DNA from: Psychrobacter sp. 72-O-c
Lineage (GTDB): Bacteria; Pseudomonadota; Gammaproteobacteria; Pseudomonadales; Moraxellaceae
Direction: 5' to 3'
Assembly (NCBI RefSeq): GCF_904846605.1
Contig: NZ_CAJHBI010000021.1
Coordinates: 1 to 62,621, forward strand
DNA: 62,621 nt
Part shown: one piece after another, positions 46,564 through 54,807 of the stretch
How positions within the stretch are numbered: the stretch's first letter is position 1
How the letters are laid out: each line of letters begins with the position of its first letter
Notes under the pieces: model-generated
The model's input: only the letters and a program-made list of their open reading frames with translations
Database searches by the model: none
Told to the model about the DNA's origin: nothing
Translations under genes and position numbers: made by a program

Positions 46564-46587
46564 AGCGCGATGCTTCGTGGTTAATTA

Positions 46588-47148
46588 TTAGCTGTTGATG
46601 ATACCAGGCGTTGGGCTGGCTAGAATAGTTTCGGTTTGCGCTTTGCGTAGATTGTGCAGCTTAGTAGCAATTAAATTATCATGCAATGCTAATATTTGAA
46701 TGGCAAGCAGGGCGGCATTATAAGCGCCAGCGCTACCGATAGCTAATGTCCCGACTGCCACACCTTTGGGCATTTGCACGATAGAGAGTAAGCTGTCCCA
46801 ACCGCTGAGCATTGAGGACTTCACCGGCACGCCTAAGACCGGCAAGGGCGTTTGGCTGGCACACATACCAGGTAGATGCGCCGCGCCGCCTGCACCTGCG
46901 ATAATGACTTGTAAGCCATTGTCTTTAGCGCACTTAGCATAATCAAACAATCTGTCCGGCGTTCGATGCGCCGATACCACCTCACATTCAAAAGCGATAT
47001 CAAAATCCGCTAACAGTTGAGCGGCAGCACTCATGGTTGCCCAGTCGGACTGCGAGCCCATAATGATGCCAACTTTTGGTAGGCCGGCAGGGGACGTAAC
47101 AGGGCTGTGTTGATCAGTAGAATGGGCAGTAGCCGATGCAGTACTCAT
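46588..47148 (-). CDS. purE: N5-CAIR mutase PurE (class I)
   Basis: PurE isomerises N5-CAIR to CAIR, the step after PurK. Motifs are [12 protein letters not shown] (substrate phosphate), [14 protein letters not shown] with the catalytic His, [14 protein letters not shown], and [21 protein letters not shown] with the mobile flap. The length of 186 aa includes a short polar N-terminal extension. The ribosome site TTGAGGA is good. It is 127 nt downstream of the metallophosphatase gene on the same strand. Confidence 0.96.
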   Translation of the reverse strand: MSTASATAHSTDQHSPVTSPAGLPKVGIIMGSQSDWATMSAAAQLLADFDIAFECEVVSAHRTPDRLFDYAKCAKDNGLQVIIAGAGGAAHLPGMCASQTPLPVLGVPVKSSMLSGWDSLLSIVQMPKGVAVGTLAIGSAGAYNAALLAIQILALHDNLIATKLHNLRKAQTETILASPTPGIINS

Positions 47149-47274
47149 GATGCGATATCCTCAAAAAGACCATCATACAAAAGTTTTGCCCCAGCCGTAA
47201 AGCCAAGTTTTATTATTGGTAGCCCTGTACCGTTTTCAAATTGGATTAACTAGAGTTACTCTAATGCTGGTTGT

Positions 47275-48231
47275 TCAATCATGACGATATTGCACGAAGT
47301 TATCAGCTTTGAGAGGTAGAGGTTGTTCAGTATCCAGCTGATAGCAAGTTAGGTAGCCGCTATCGACCGCTGCTGAATAATCAGTACAAACCACTTGAAT
47401 GCTGAGTGGTTCAGGCTCACCAGTTAACCAGTAATGGCCAACGAACACGGGCTTATGGGTTTTCAAAGCAAAGTTAATGTTTTCAGCCATGGCATCAACT
47501 GGGATCTGTGCCATTCCTGAATTGGGGGCGCGTGCAATTTGGTGAATGGTTTGAAAATTTAGCTCATCAAGCCACCAACGTACTCGAACTTGCGTGCGCT
47601 CAGCGCCGTCTTTGTCGACCATGACTAGGCCATCTGGTAGCGCTGTTTCTACGCCTTTTAACACACGCTCAAGCGCTTCATAGGGCAAGGTATGCTTTTG
47701 CGCCGTCATTAATAGCGCCTCAGGCGTCAGACAGTTATCGGTGGTGAGTAAAGGTTTGAGTACCGCCATACTGTCCACATCCCAGCAGGCATGGACAAAA
47801 CAGGCGTATTCGGTCTCAAGCCATAACGGAATCTCATAAAACCTTTGTAGCCAATATTGATGACACTCTGAGCCAAAGGGTACTTCGGCTAGGAACGCTT
47901 CATGCTGATGATTATGGACGTCATTATGAGAGCGTAAATAGCGCTGAGGATTGCTGTTGTTGTGACTGGGTTCAAGGGTAGCAAAGGTGAGTGCGTTGTA
48001 TTCATGATTGCCCATTACCGCGTCAGCAACGCCCGCGTCTAACATCGCAAAGACAATCTCAAGCGTCGCTACCTGCTGTGTTCCGCGATCGATCAAATCA
48101 CCAATAAATAACGCGCGATGACCATCTGGCGGTATAAAACACTCCCCATTATGGCTATAGCCCAATTGCTTAAGTAAGCCAATCAGCTTATCCGCATAAC
48201 CATGAATGTCACCAATAATATCTATAATCAT
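47275..48231 (-). CDS. calcineurin-type metallophosphatase (PrpE/ApaH-like)
   Basis: The metal-binding signature is complete: GDIHGYADKLI (residues 6-16), GDLIDRGTQQ, GNHEYNA, and later His residues in FVHACWD and FVGHYWL. The length of 318 aa and spacing resemble serine/threonine phosphatases and diadenosine tetraphosphatases of the PPP group, but it is not a clear ApaH. The substrate is undetermined. The ribosome site is weak. It lies between a rhomboid gene and purE on the same strand. Confidence 0.88.
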   Translation of the reverse strand: MIIDIIGDIHGYADKLIGLLKQLGYSHNGECFIPPDGHRALFIGDLIDRGTQQVATLEIVFAMLDAGVADAVMGNHEYNALTFATLEPSHNNSNPQRYLRSHNDVHNHQHEAFLAEVPFGSECHQYWLQRFYEIPLWLETEYACFVHACWDVDSMAVLKPLLTTDNCLTPEALLMTAQKHTLPYEALERVLKGVETALPDGLVMVDKDGAERTQVRVRWWLDELNFQTIHQIARAPNSGMAQIPVDAMAENINFALKTHKPVFVGHYWLTGEPEPLSIQVVCTDYSAAVDSGYLTCYQLDTEQPLPLKADNFVQYRHD

Positions 48232-48274
48232 AAGTCGTTATCAAATTCAAAGTTCTCAAAAATTAAAATCATCT

Positions 48275-48883
48275 CTAAAAAATGGGCGAGAGTAGCGCAT
48301 TAATAAAGTGGGGCAGCACTTGCGGCTCCAGTATAATGGTCGCTATCACCCCAAATGCACCGCCCCATAGATGCGCCATATGATTGATATTGGACCCACC
48401 GCGCTTATTGGCGTAGATGCTATAAGCCACATAAGCGACAGCAAATAATATCGCTGGAATAGGAACAATGGCAAACAGGTAGATAGTCTCCCATGGCGCT
48501 AATAAAATAAAGGCAAACAGTACCGCTGAAACCCCGCCCGATGCCCCAAGGCTCAAATAGCTGGCATTATTTTTATTCTTAATATAGCTGGGAATCATCG
48601 CAATGATGATAGCTACTATGTAAAATACTATAAAGCCATAACCACCCAAAAAGGGCTCATACAGACCCTCAATAGCGCGACCAAAAAAGTATAAGGTAAA
48701 CATATTAAACAGCAGATGCATGCTGTCGGCATGAATAAAGCCATGTGTTACAAAACGGTCCCACTGACCATCACTCACTGCCGGTGGATAAAAAATCAGC
48801 CGGTTAAACAGCGCTTTATTTTGCCACGCTAATAAACTGACAACAACGGTAATAATAATGATAAGAGTTGTGTGGTTAAACAA
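48275..48883 (-). CDS. rhomboid-family intramembrane serine protease
   Basis: This 202-aa protein has six hydrophobic segments. Rhomboid motifs are present: VTHGFIHADSMHLLFNMFTL (His and Asn of the oxyanion region), the catalytic Ser in LGASGGVSAVL, and the catalytic His in NHMAHLWGGAFG. It is a compact six-TM type without a cytoplasmic domain. The start is TTG at 48883, supported by AAGGA 8 nt upstream and the absence of a nearby in-frame ATG. It heads the leftward cluster with the phosphatase (43-nt gap). Confidence 0.92.
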   Translation of the reverse strand: MFNHTTLIIIITVVVSLLAWQNKALFNRLIFYPPAVSDGQWDRFVTHGFIHADSMHLLFNMFTLYFFGRAIEGLYEPFLGGYGFIVFYIVAIIIAMIPSYIKNKNNASYLSLGASGGVSAVLFAFILLAPWETIYLFAIVPIPAILFAVAYVAYSIYANKRGGSNINHMAHLWGGAFGVIATIILEPQVLPHFINALLSPIF

Positions 48884-49320
48884 AGAGTAATCCTTAGACT
48901 AAGACTGACAATCAAAGACTATTAAAGTCTAATGGTTATCGCTGAGTAGCAGCTGAATAGCAGTGAAGTAATAATGTGAACGCGAGCATTGCGACTACCG
49001 ATTTTCTTTTATTTCATTTTCTTTTATCTTAAATACTTTGAAGCCAAACCACAATCATGCTCCGATAGAATTTACATACGCATACAAATCAAAAGCAATT
49101 AAAGCGGAACTCATCGCATTAACCTTATATACCCTAAGCCCTTTTTATGGTTGACTTAATATCTGCTTTCATTACTACATAATATCATTAAGCGGCAAAA
49201 ATTTCCCCCAGCCACACTGTATCTATTTTAAAGTAAACTGACTATAGATCCCTTATCTTTATTTTGAACGATTTTTGCGATGTTTCTACCTTAAAACTAA
49301 CGCCGGTAAAGGCCGTATTT
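48884..49320. other. rhomboid/OmpA-paralogue divergent spacer
   Basis: In 437 bp I see only the half copy D of the dispersed hairpin element, close to the rightward gene. The remainder is A+T-rich. Confidence 0.5.
49197..49247. repeat. dispersed hairpin element, half copy D
   Basis: CAAAAATTTCCCCCAGCCACACTG... down to ...GACTATAG corresponds to the right half of copy A. The left arm is missing, so the main hairpin cannot form. It ends 73 nt before the ATG at 49321. Confidence 0.7.
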
Positions 49321-50895
49321 ATGAATATTATTGACCAATTAGAACAAACCGTTACCTCTGCGGTATTAGGGGGAAATGGTAGTGTGGCCCATCTCAGCTT
49401 GCTTGAGCAGTTTTATGCGATTTTAGTCAGCCGTCTTGCTGTTCCAGAAGTATATACTCAGCTACAACGTACCGATAATTTGTTAGACCCAGTAGCGAGC
49501 AGCACATTATTTGAGCAGCTGTGGCAGCAGTCAAGCCAGCGCCATCTACTAATTCAAGAACTGGCAGCTACCCACCATGTCGATGAGAGGACGACAGAGC
49601 AGCTGATTACAAATGCAGCGCATTTGGCCTATCAAGAGCTCAAACAATTGGCAGAGGGGCAGTTTTTGCCCGCATTTTTGCAAGGACAGCAGCCTACTAT
49701 CCGTCAGTATTTACCCGTTTGGGCATCATCAGTCATCGCTCCCGTGGCGGAAGCAACAGAAGAGCCGGCGTTAGCAGCAGAGGCGCTGATTTATGATAAC
49801 AATCAAGTGACCGAAGCAGCAATTGCAGCTGAGCAAGCGCTTGCTACTGATAACGTGGCTGTAGTTATTGAAGCTAACGACGACTCTGTCCTTATTGCCA
49901 CTGATGCTATTCATGCCAATCCTTCCACCTATCATACGTTAGATACCCGCGCAGAAGTACGCAGCCGTAATCAGCGCAATGACTTGTTAGTGCGTTTATT
50001 GTTATTGGGTAGCGCATTGCTGGCTATTGGGTTGGTTTGGGCACTATTTTTTAGAAATGATAATGCTGAGCCTGTGCAACCAGTAGTGGTCGCGCCTGTG
50101 ATAACCACGCCCGAGGTGACACCGCCGCAAGTATTAATACCTGCGCAATTGATGGTTGGCGTCGATGATAGCGGTAACTTATATACCTGTTCGGCGACCG
50201 TTGGTGATATTAATTTGCAAGCCTCGATCAGACAGGCCTTAATGACCAGCTTTGGTGAGCAAGCCAGCATTTGTGATGTGACCGTGCAAGAAGGAGTAGC
50301 GACTACGCTTGCAAGTATGAATATAGCCACACTGCCCAATGTCTTAACTTTAATGAGAGCCGCGCCATTTTCACGGCTACAACTGCAAAATGACAGTATC
50401 AGCTTAGAAGCACCAGATGATCTTCTATTACAGCGCTTGCTCATCGATGTGCGCACGTTAATACCAGCGATGACGATCACCACTGCTACGCCGATAGCTA
50501 TTGCACAGCCTCCCGCCAACACCTATGACGAAACTTATAATAATAGCAATTTTAATAACGGCAACTACAATGACGGAAATTATAGTAATAATACTATGTC
50601 AAACAATGGTAGCGCTCCCATTACTACCAATAATAATATGATAACCAATCAGTCGAACCAGCAGCCTGCTAGCAGTAACAGTAATAACATCGACAATAAC
50701 ATCGAATCTGCGCCCCCACCACCTCCGAGAAGTATCAATAGTAACCGCAATAATCTACCGCAAAATAATCAGCCTGTTCAATCTTCAGGGCCAATGTCAC
50801 AGGCCGAGGTCGACGCTATTGCCAATAACACTATTATCGCTGAGCCTGCGCAAGGGGGTCGTCCAGTTGATAAAAACGCCATTTCTAATCAATGA
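49321..50895 (+). CDS. TM-anchored BON-like protein with Asn-rich tail (OmpA domain lost)
   Basis: This 524-aa protein is a paralogue of the next gene. An N-terminal ~140-residue helical domain (MNIIDQLEQTVTSAVLG, LLEQFYAILVSRLAV, DUF937-like by my reading) has no signal peptide and should be cytoplasmic. A single TM (LLLLGSALLAIGLVWALFF, near 230) follows. Then comes a periplasmic BON-like segment (LMVGVDDSGNLYTCSATVGD ... PAMTITT, about 275-395) with two Cys. Where the paralogue has its OmpA domain, this one has about 125 residues of Asn/Gln/Ser/Pro. ATG at 49321 is chosen over an in-frame TTG at 49264 because AAAGG precedes it and the paralogue starts at the same point. Confidence 0.75.
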   Translation: MNIIDQLEQTVTSAVLGGNGSVAHLSLLEQFYAILVSRLAVPEVYTQLQRTDNLLDPVASSTLFEQLWQQSSQRHLLIQELAATHHVDERTTEQLITNAAHLAYQELKQLAEGQFLPAFLQGQQPTIRQYLPVWASSVIAPVAEATEEPALAAEALIYDNNQVTEAAIAAEQALATDNVAVVIEANDDSVLIATDAIHANPSTYHTLDTRAEVRSRNQRNDLLVRLLLLGSALLAIGLVWALFFRNDNAEPVQPVVVAPVITTPEVTPPQVLIPAQLMVGVDDSGNLYTCSATVGDINLQASIRQALMTSFGEQASICDVTVQEGVATTLASMNIATLPNVLTLMRAAPFSRLQLQNDSISLEAPDDLLLQRLLIDVRTLIPAMTITTATPIAIAQPPANTYDETYNNSNFNNGNYNDGNYSNNTMSNNGSAPITTNNNMITNQSNQQPASSNSNNIDNNIESAPPPPPRSINSNRNNLPQNNQPVQSSGPMSQAEVDAIANNTIIAEPAQGGRPVDKNAISNQ

Positions 50896-51283
50896 ATTCA
50901 GTAAATTGAGATAAGTACTTAAAATAGTGTGGCTGGCTAATTCATTAATATTGTTTAAGTTTTTAACTAAAATTGCTCACTACCTCAGTATTCTGTGTAA
51001 CTACCTATCGTTGTCATGTTAATGATATGTAATACGTAGTAGTTGTAGTTACGTGTAACACCTGAAAGATTACTTAAAGTATCATTTTCACAACAGCGCA
51101 TTTATTGTGTGAGCTTAGCTAACACTTCTATAATGAACGCAACCAAACAAATCAATCAGTGCTAAATTAATTAGTAAGTACACTTACTAATTAATTAGTA
51201 TCAGAATAAACGTGTTTGTTAGCTGTTTTGAATAAGAGTGATTTTTGGATCACACGAACAACAATTAATGGAGAAAATATATT
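50896..51283 (+). promoter_or_regulatory. leader region of the second OmpA-type gene
   Basis: These 388 bp include a perfect TATAAT at 51129-51134 with a TTGTGT at 51105-51110 (18-nt spacing) as a candidate promoter. Downstream of it is a 15-bp perfect inverted repeat (51165-51196). No gene and no terminator for the upstream paralogue was seen. Confidence 0.5.
51165..51196. promoter_or_regulatory. perfect 15-bp inverted repeat, candidate operator
   Basis: AATTAATTAGTAAGT and its exact complement are separated by only AC. It lies about 25-60 nt past the predicted transcription start and 88 nt before the ATG. The form (long, near-gapless, A+T-rich dyad) is like operators of TetR- or MarR-type repressors; no such regulator is adjacent. 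Confidence 0.55.
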
Positions 51284-52923
51284 ATGGATATTATCAATCA
51301 TTTGACAAGAACAGTCAGTCCAGCCGTGCTTGGCGATGATCAGAGCCCAGCTAAGAAAGGTCTTCTTGAGCAATTTATGCTATTTTTGCAGCTCGTTTAG
51401 CGGATAAAGACACTTACGGGCGTTTTTCAAACGAAAACGTAGCGCGTGATGATCAAGGATTCTATGACCGAGTATGGACCGATGATGCGCATCGTGACCG
51501 TATATCACGCGAGCTTGCAGGAGCACATAATGTTGATGCGACTGCAGCTCGTGGTTTAGTCGCTATGGCCGCCCCGCTGGCATACCACGAAATCAAAAGT
51601 CTAGCTGGCACAACTCCTGTACCTCAGTTTTTAAACGACAATCTTGATAATTATCAGCATCATATCCCAGCTTGGGCAAGTGCTGTCGTACCGGCTGGTA
51701 TGGTAGCTGCTGCGCCTGCTGGCGAACGCATTTCTGATACTACCAGTATGGCACCACTAGTACGAGAAGAAGAGAAAAGTGGTAGCTTTATGAAAGCGCT
51801 ACTGCCAATTATTGGTTTGATTATTCTAGCTGCGCTAGCTTGGGCGCTACTCAGAGGTTGCCAAGAGAATCCTGAGCCGGTTGCCACACCGATAGTTACT
51901 GAAGAAGTGGTTGGGGAAGAGACTACGCCAATTACGGTAATGGCAGCAGCTGAGGATATCGAGCCTGCATCACTTCGCATTGCTACCGGTGAAGGCAACA
52001 TGCTATATGCTTGCCGCATCAATGCTGGTGACGAAGCACTTAACTCTCAAATCATGAGCGCGGTGCAAAACGCCTTTGGTGACGAAGCGGCTAAGTGTCG
52101 CTCAGACGTTGATGACGGTTTTGCTACAGATATGCCAGCCGCTTCAGTGCTATCAGCGATTCTACCAATCATTCAAAACTCGCCCAATGCTAGCATGATT
52201 ATCAAAGGTGATGAGATCGTTGTGAACTCACCAGATGCTGCGTCACTTGAGCAATTGGTATCTGATATTCAAGCAGCTGCACCTGCTATGATGGTAAGAG
52301 CAGAAGGCCCATTAGATATACAAAATGAGATTGATAATAGTTTAGTTGCTGCAGACGCTGCTGTTGACAAGCTGGGTGAAAATCCAGACCCACGTGATGT
52401 TGCCCGTGCGCTCAGTCTTCAAGTGATTAACTTTGAGCTTGATAAAGCCTTTATTCCAGATGCTAATAAGCCGTTCCTTAACCGCTCTGCTAATATTATC
52501 ACTGAAGTACGTGATATGAAGCTTATGATTATTGGTCATACTGATAGCTTAGCGTCAGATGCGTATAACATGGATCTGTCTCGTGATCGCGCTGAATCTG
52601 TAAAAGAGTATTTGGTATCTCAAGGTATTGATGCAAGTAAGCTAGTGACTAAAGGGATGGGCGAGTCTGAACCAATCGCTGATAACTCAACTGAAAAAGG
52701 TCGCTTTCTTAACCGCCGTATCGAATTTACTGTTTATGATGAAAGCATGGCAGTAGATGATAATGGTATCGCGATAACTTCTGGTGATGGTGGCGATATG
52801 GGTGTAAACACGACTATAGACCCAGATCTAAACCCATTAGATGGCAACAATGACGACGTACTGCCAGATGGCGATGATCCAAGCCAAGGTACTGAGCTTG
52901 ACCCTACAGCCAACACTCAATAA
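51284..52923 (+). pseudogene. TM-BON-like-OmpA protein with a 1-nt frameshift
   Basis: The start ATG at 51284 has GGAG upstream and encodes MDIINHLTRTVSPAVLG, parallel to the first paralogue. After LLEQF the frame hits TAG at 51398. Dropping back one nucleotide near 51375 restores YAIFAARLAD and then reads to the TAA at 52921. A single missing T in a T-run explains this. Beyond it: a helical domain, TM (LLPIIGLIILAALAWALLRG), BON-like segment (about 51970-52320), and a full OmpA/peptidoglycan-binding domain (VINFELDKAFIPDANKP, IIGHTDSLASDAYNMDLSRD, RFLNRRIEFTVYD). The order TM-BON-OmpA resembles ArfA/Rv0899. An ATG at 51565 leaves a 452-codon intact product. Real mutation and sequencing error cannot be separated here. 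Confidence 0.75.
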
Positions 52924-52963
52924 AGATCTCATTGAGCAACGCGTAGACCAGTCATACTGAATG

Positions 52964-52997
52964 AAAAACCGCATCTATATAGATGCGGTTTTTTTGT
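52964..52997. terminator. bidirectional terminator between the OmpA-type gene and nagZ
   Basis: AAAAACCGCATCT / AGATGCGGTTTTT with an ATAT loop and further T residues. Confidence 0.93.
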
Positions 52998-53014
52998 GGT
53001 TGTTATAACAAAGT

Positions 53015-54100
53015 CTACTTATAGGCTGTTGGGTCTTTTGTTTCAGCAGTATTCTCGGATGCTGGGATAGCAGACTGAATGGCAAAAAAAGTCTGTAGCA
53101 CCGTATCTTTGGCTTGTTGCCAATGGTCAAACTGCTGGCAAGTGGAATCTAAGTCACCTTGCCATACTGGTATCTGTCCGCGCATGGTTTTGATACGTTT
53201 TTGATTGGGATAGGGCAAGTCTTGAGCAGCCTCGGCAGCTTCATGTGCAGCGACCCGGTCATTACATACCAGTGCAATATCGCAGCCCGCTTTGATAGCG
53301 GCTTGCACGCGGGCGCTAACATTGCCAGCCGCTTGTGCTCCTGCCATAGACAAATCATCAGAGAACACAACTCCATTGAAATTTAGCTGCTTTCTCAAAA
53401 TATCTTGTAGCCAAATTTTAGAGAATCCGGCTGGCTTAGTATCAACTTGCGAGAATATGACATGCGCTGGCATCAAGGCATCGAGCCATGGCAGCGTTTG
53501 AGTAAAGGGCTGCATATCACTGGCCATAATCTCATCAAAGCTACGATCATCAATGGCTTCTGAGACGTGCGAATCAGGAGCGATAGCACCATGACCGGGG
53601 AAGTGCTTGCCTGTGGTCGCCATGCCTGCCGCTTTCATTCCGCGCATAAATTGAGTGGCCAAGGCTACGATCACTTGCGGCTCTTGATGGAAGCTACGGT
53701 CACCGATCACTTGGCTGATACCATCTCTATCGAGCACCGGTGCAAAGCTGAGATCAATCCCTGCCGCCAACACTTCCGCTGCCATCAGGTAACCACAATC
53801 ATAAGCACAACTGAGAGCGCGGTTAGGGTCTTGGTCAAATAAATCACCAAGTTTGCCCATGGGCGGTAATGGGGTAAAGCCTTTACGTAAACGCGCCACA
53901 CGTCCACCTTCTTGATCGACGCCAATTAGAATATCAGGATTGTGATAACGAATATCGTCGCACAGCGCACGCACTTGAGCGGCATCTGCCACGTTGCGGG
54001 CAAATAATATGACCCCGCCAACTTGTGCTTGTTTGATTAAGCTGACATCCTCAGCCGTCAGCACTGTGTTATCAATATCAATCATTAATACACCATACAT
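53015..54100 (-). CDS. nagZ: beta-N-acetylhexosaminidase NagZ
   Basis: NagZ removes GlcNAc from GlcNAc-anhydroMurNAc peptides in cytoplasmic cell-wall recycling. It is glycoside hydrolase family 3. GKHFPGHGAIAPDSHV contains the catalytic Asp-His dyad loop, QEGGRVARLR is the sugar-binding segment, and FSDDLSMAG carries the nucleophile Asp. The length of 361 aa is normal. The ATG at 54100 has AAGGATC upstream; other ATGs overlap in different frames. No signal peptide, as expected. Confidence 0.96.
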   Translation of the reverse strand: MYGVLMIDIDNTVLTAEDVSLIKQAQVGGVILFARNVADAAQVRALCDDIRYHNPDILIGVDQEGGRVARLRKGFTPLPPMGKLGDLFDQDPNRALSCAYDCGYLMAAEVLAAGIDLSFAPVLDRDGISQVIGDRSFHQEPQVIVALATQFMRGMKAAGMATTGKHFPGHGAIAPDSHVSEAIDDRSFDEIMASDMQPFTQTLPWLDALMPAHVIFSQVDTKPAGFSKIWLQDILRKQLNFNGVVFSDDLSMAGAQAAGNVSARVQAAIKAGCDIALVCNDRVAAHEAAEAAQDLPYPNQKRIKTMRGQIPVWQGDLDSTCQQFDHWQQAKDTVLQTFFAIQSAIPASENTAETKDPTAYK

Positions 54101-54807
54101 TGCATGATCCTTAAAGTGTTATACACTGTTATTTTGTGGGCTTATTTTTTAAACGATGCTAGTAACTAGAATTAATTAAATAAAATCAATCGACCTCGAT
54201 TATAATCTTATTATGCCAGCTATTGGTCTTTAGGCATAACCTAGCCGATTAATCAGCTGCTGATGTCACTTGTTTGTTATTCAATATGTGTTACTTAATA
54301 CTAGTTGCTTAATAGTGGACAATTAATGCTAAGTCAGGCGCTCATAAGCGCGCAATAAATATGACAGAAAGTTTGGTAAGTGCCAGTCTAGCGTGTAATA
54401 TTGTTCATACAGTTTAAGACAGTCCAGCGGCTATGTGCATGCTAGTATTGATTACTTTTTAACTGTGTATAATCAATTAAAAACAATAGATTCAATCTAA
54501 CGTTAGACTTTAAAATCAGTTTACGCATTCAATTTAGATATACAGTGAGAATGCCTGTTTAATTAAATTGATGAAATAGCTACTTTCTAAAGCCTTTGAC
54601 ACGTAATGGTAAAAAATAAGTATGGTGCGTTTATTGGCATTTAATGCTAGCTTAATTGATAATTCAATTGTAAAAATAATCTAGTAGAAATGGCCAAATA
54701 GTAGAAACAGCCAAATTTGATGGACAGTGATAGATTAAGCGGCTTTTTTTGTGATAAAACAGATAATATTTAAAATACTTCTAACTTGAGACAACTAGGT
54801 ACATATA
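54101..54807. other. A+T-rich nagZ/prc divergent spacer
   Basis: This spacer has 707 bp and no gene. It includes an imperfect 17-bp tandem duplication (AGTAGAAATGGCCAAAT then AGTAGAAACAGCCAAAT, about 54683-54716). A long promoter or leader region for prc is likely but not definable by eye. Confidence 0.5.

Larger units (their letters stand above)
46247..46587. other. purE-purK spacer occupied by a repeat element
   Basis: These 341 bp between two genes that usually touch or overlap contain copy C of the dispersed hairpin element. Near purK there is a short hairpin, GGTGCACGATATGCACC, at about 46315-46331. No gene. Confidence 0.6.

Noticed and set aside
51365..51380. Programmed -1 frameshifting in the OmpA-type gene
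   Set aside because: The site CAATTTATG does not give a slippery X-XXY-YYZ heptamer in the zero frame, and no stimulatory hairpin was seen just downstream. A deleted T or a sequencing error is simpler.
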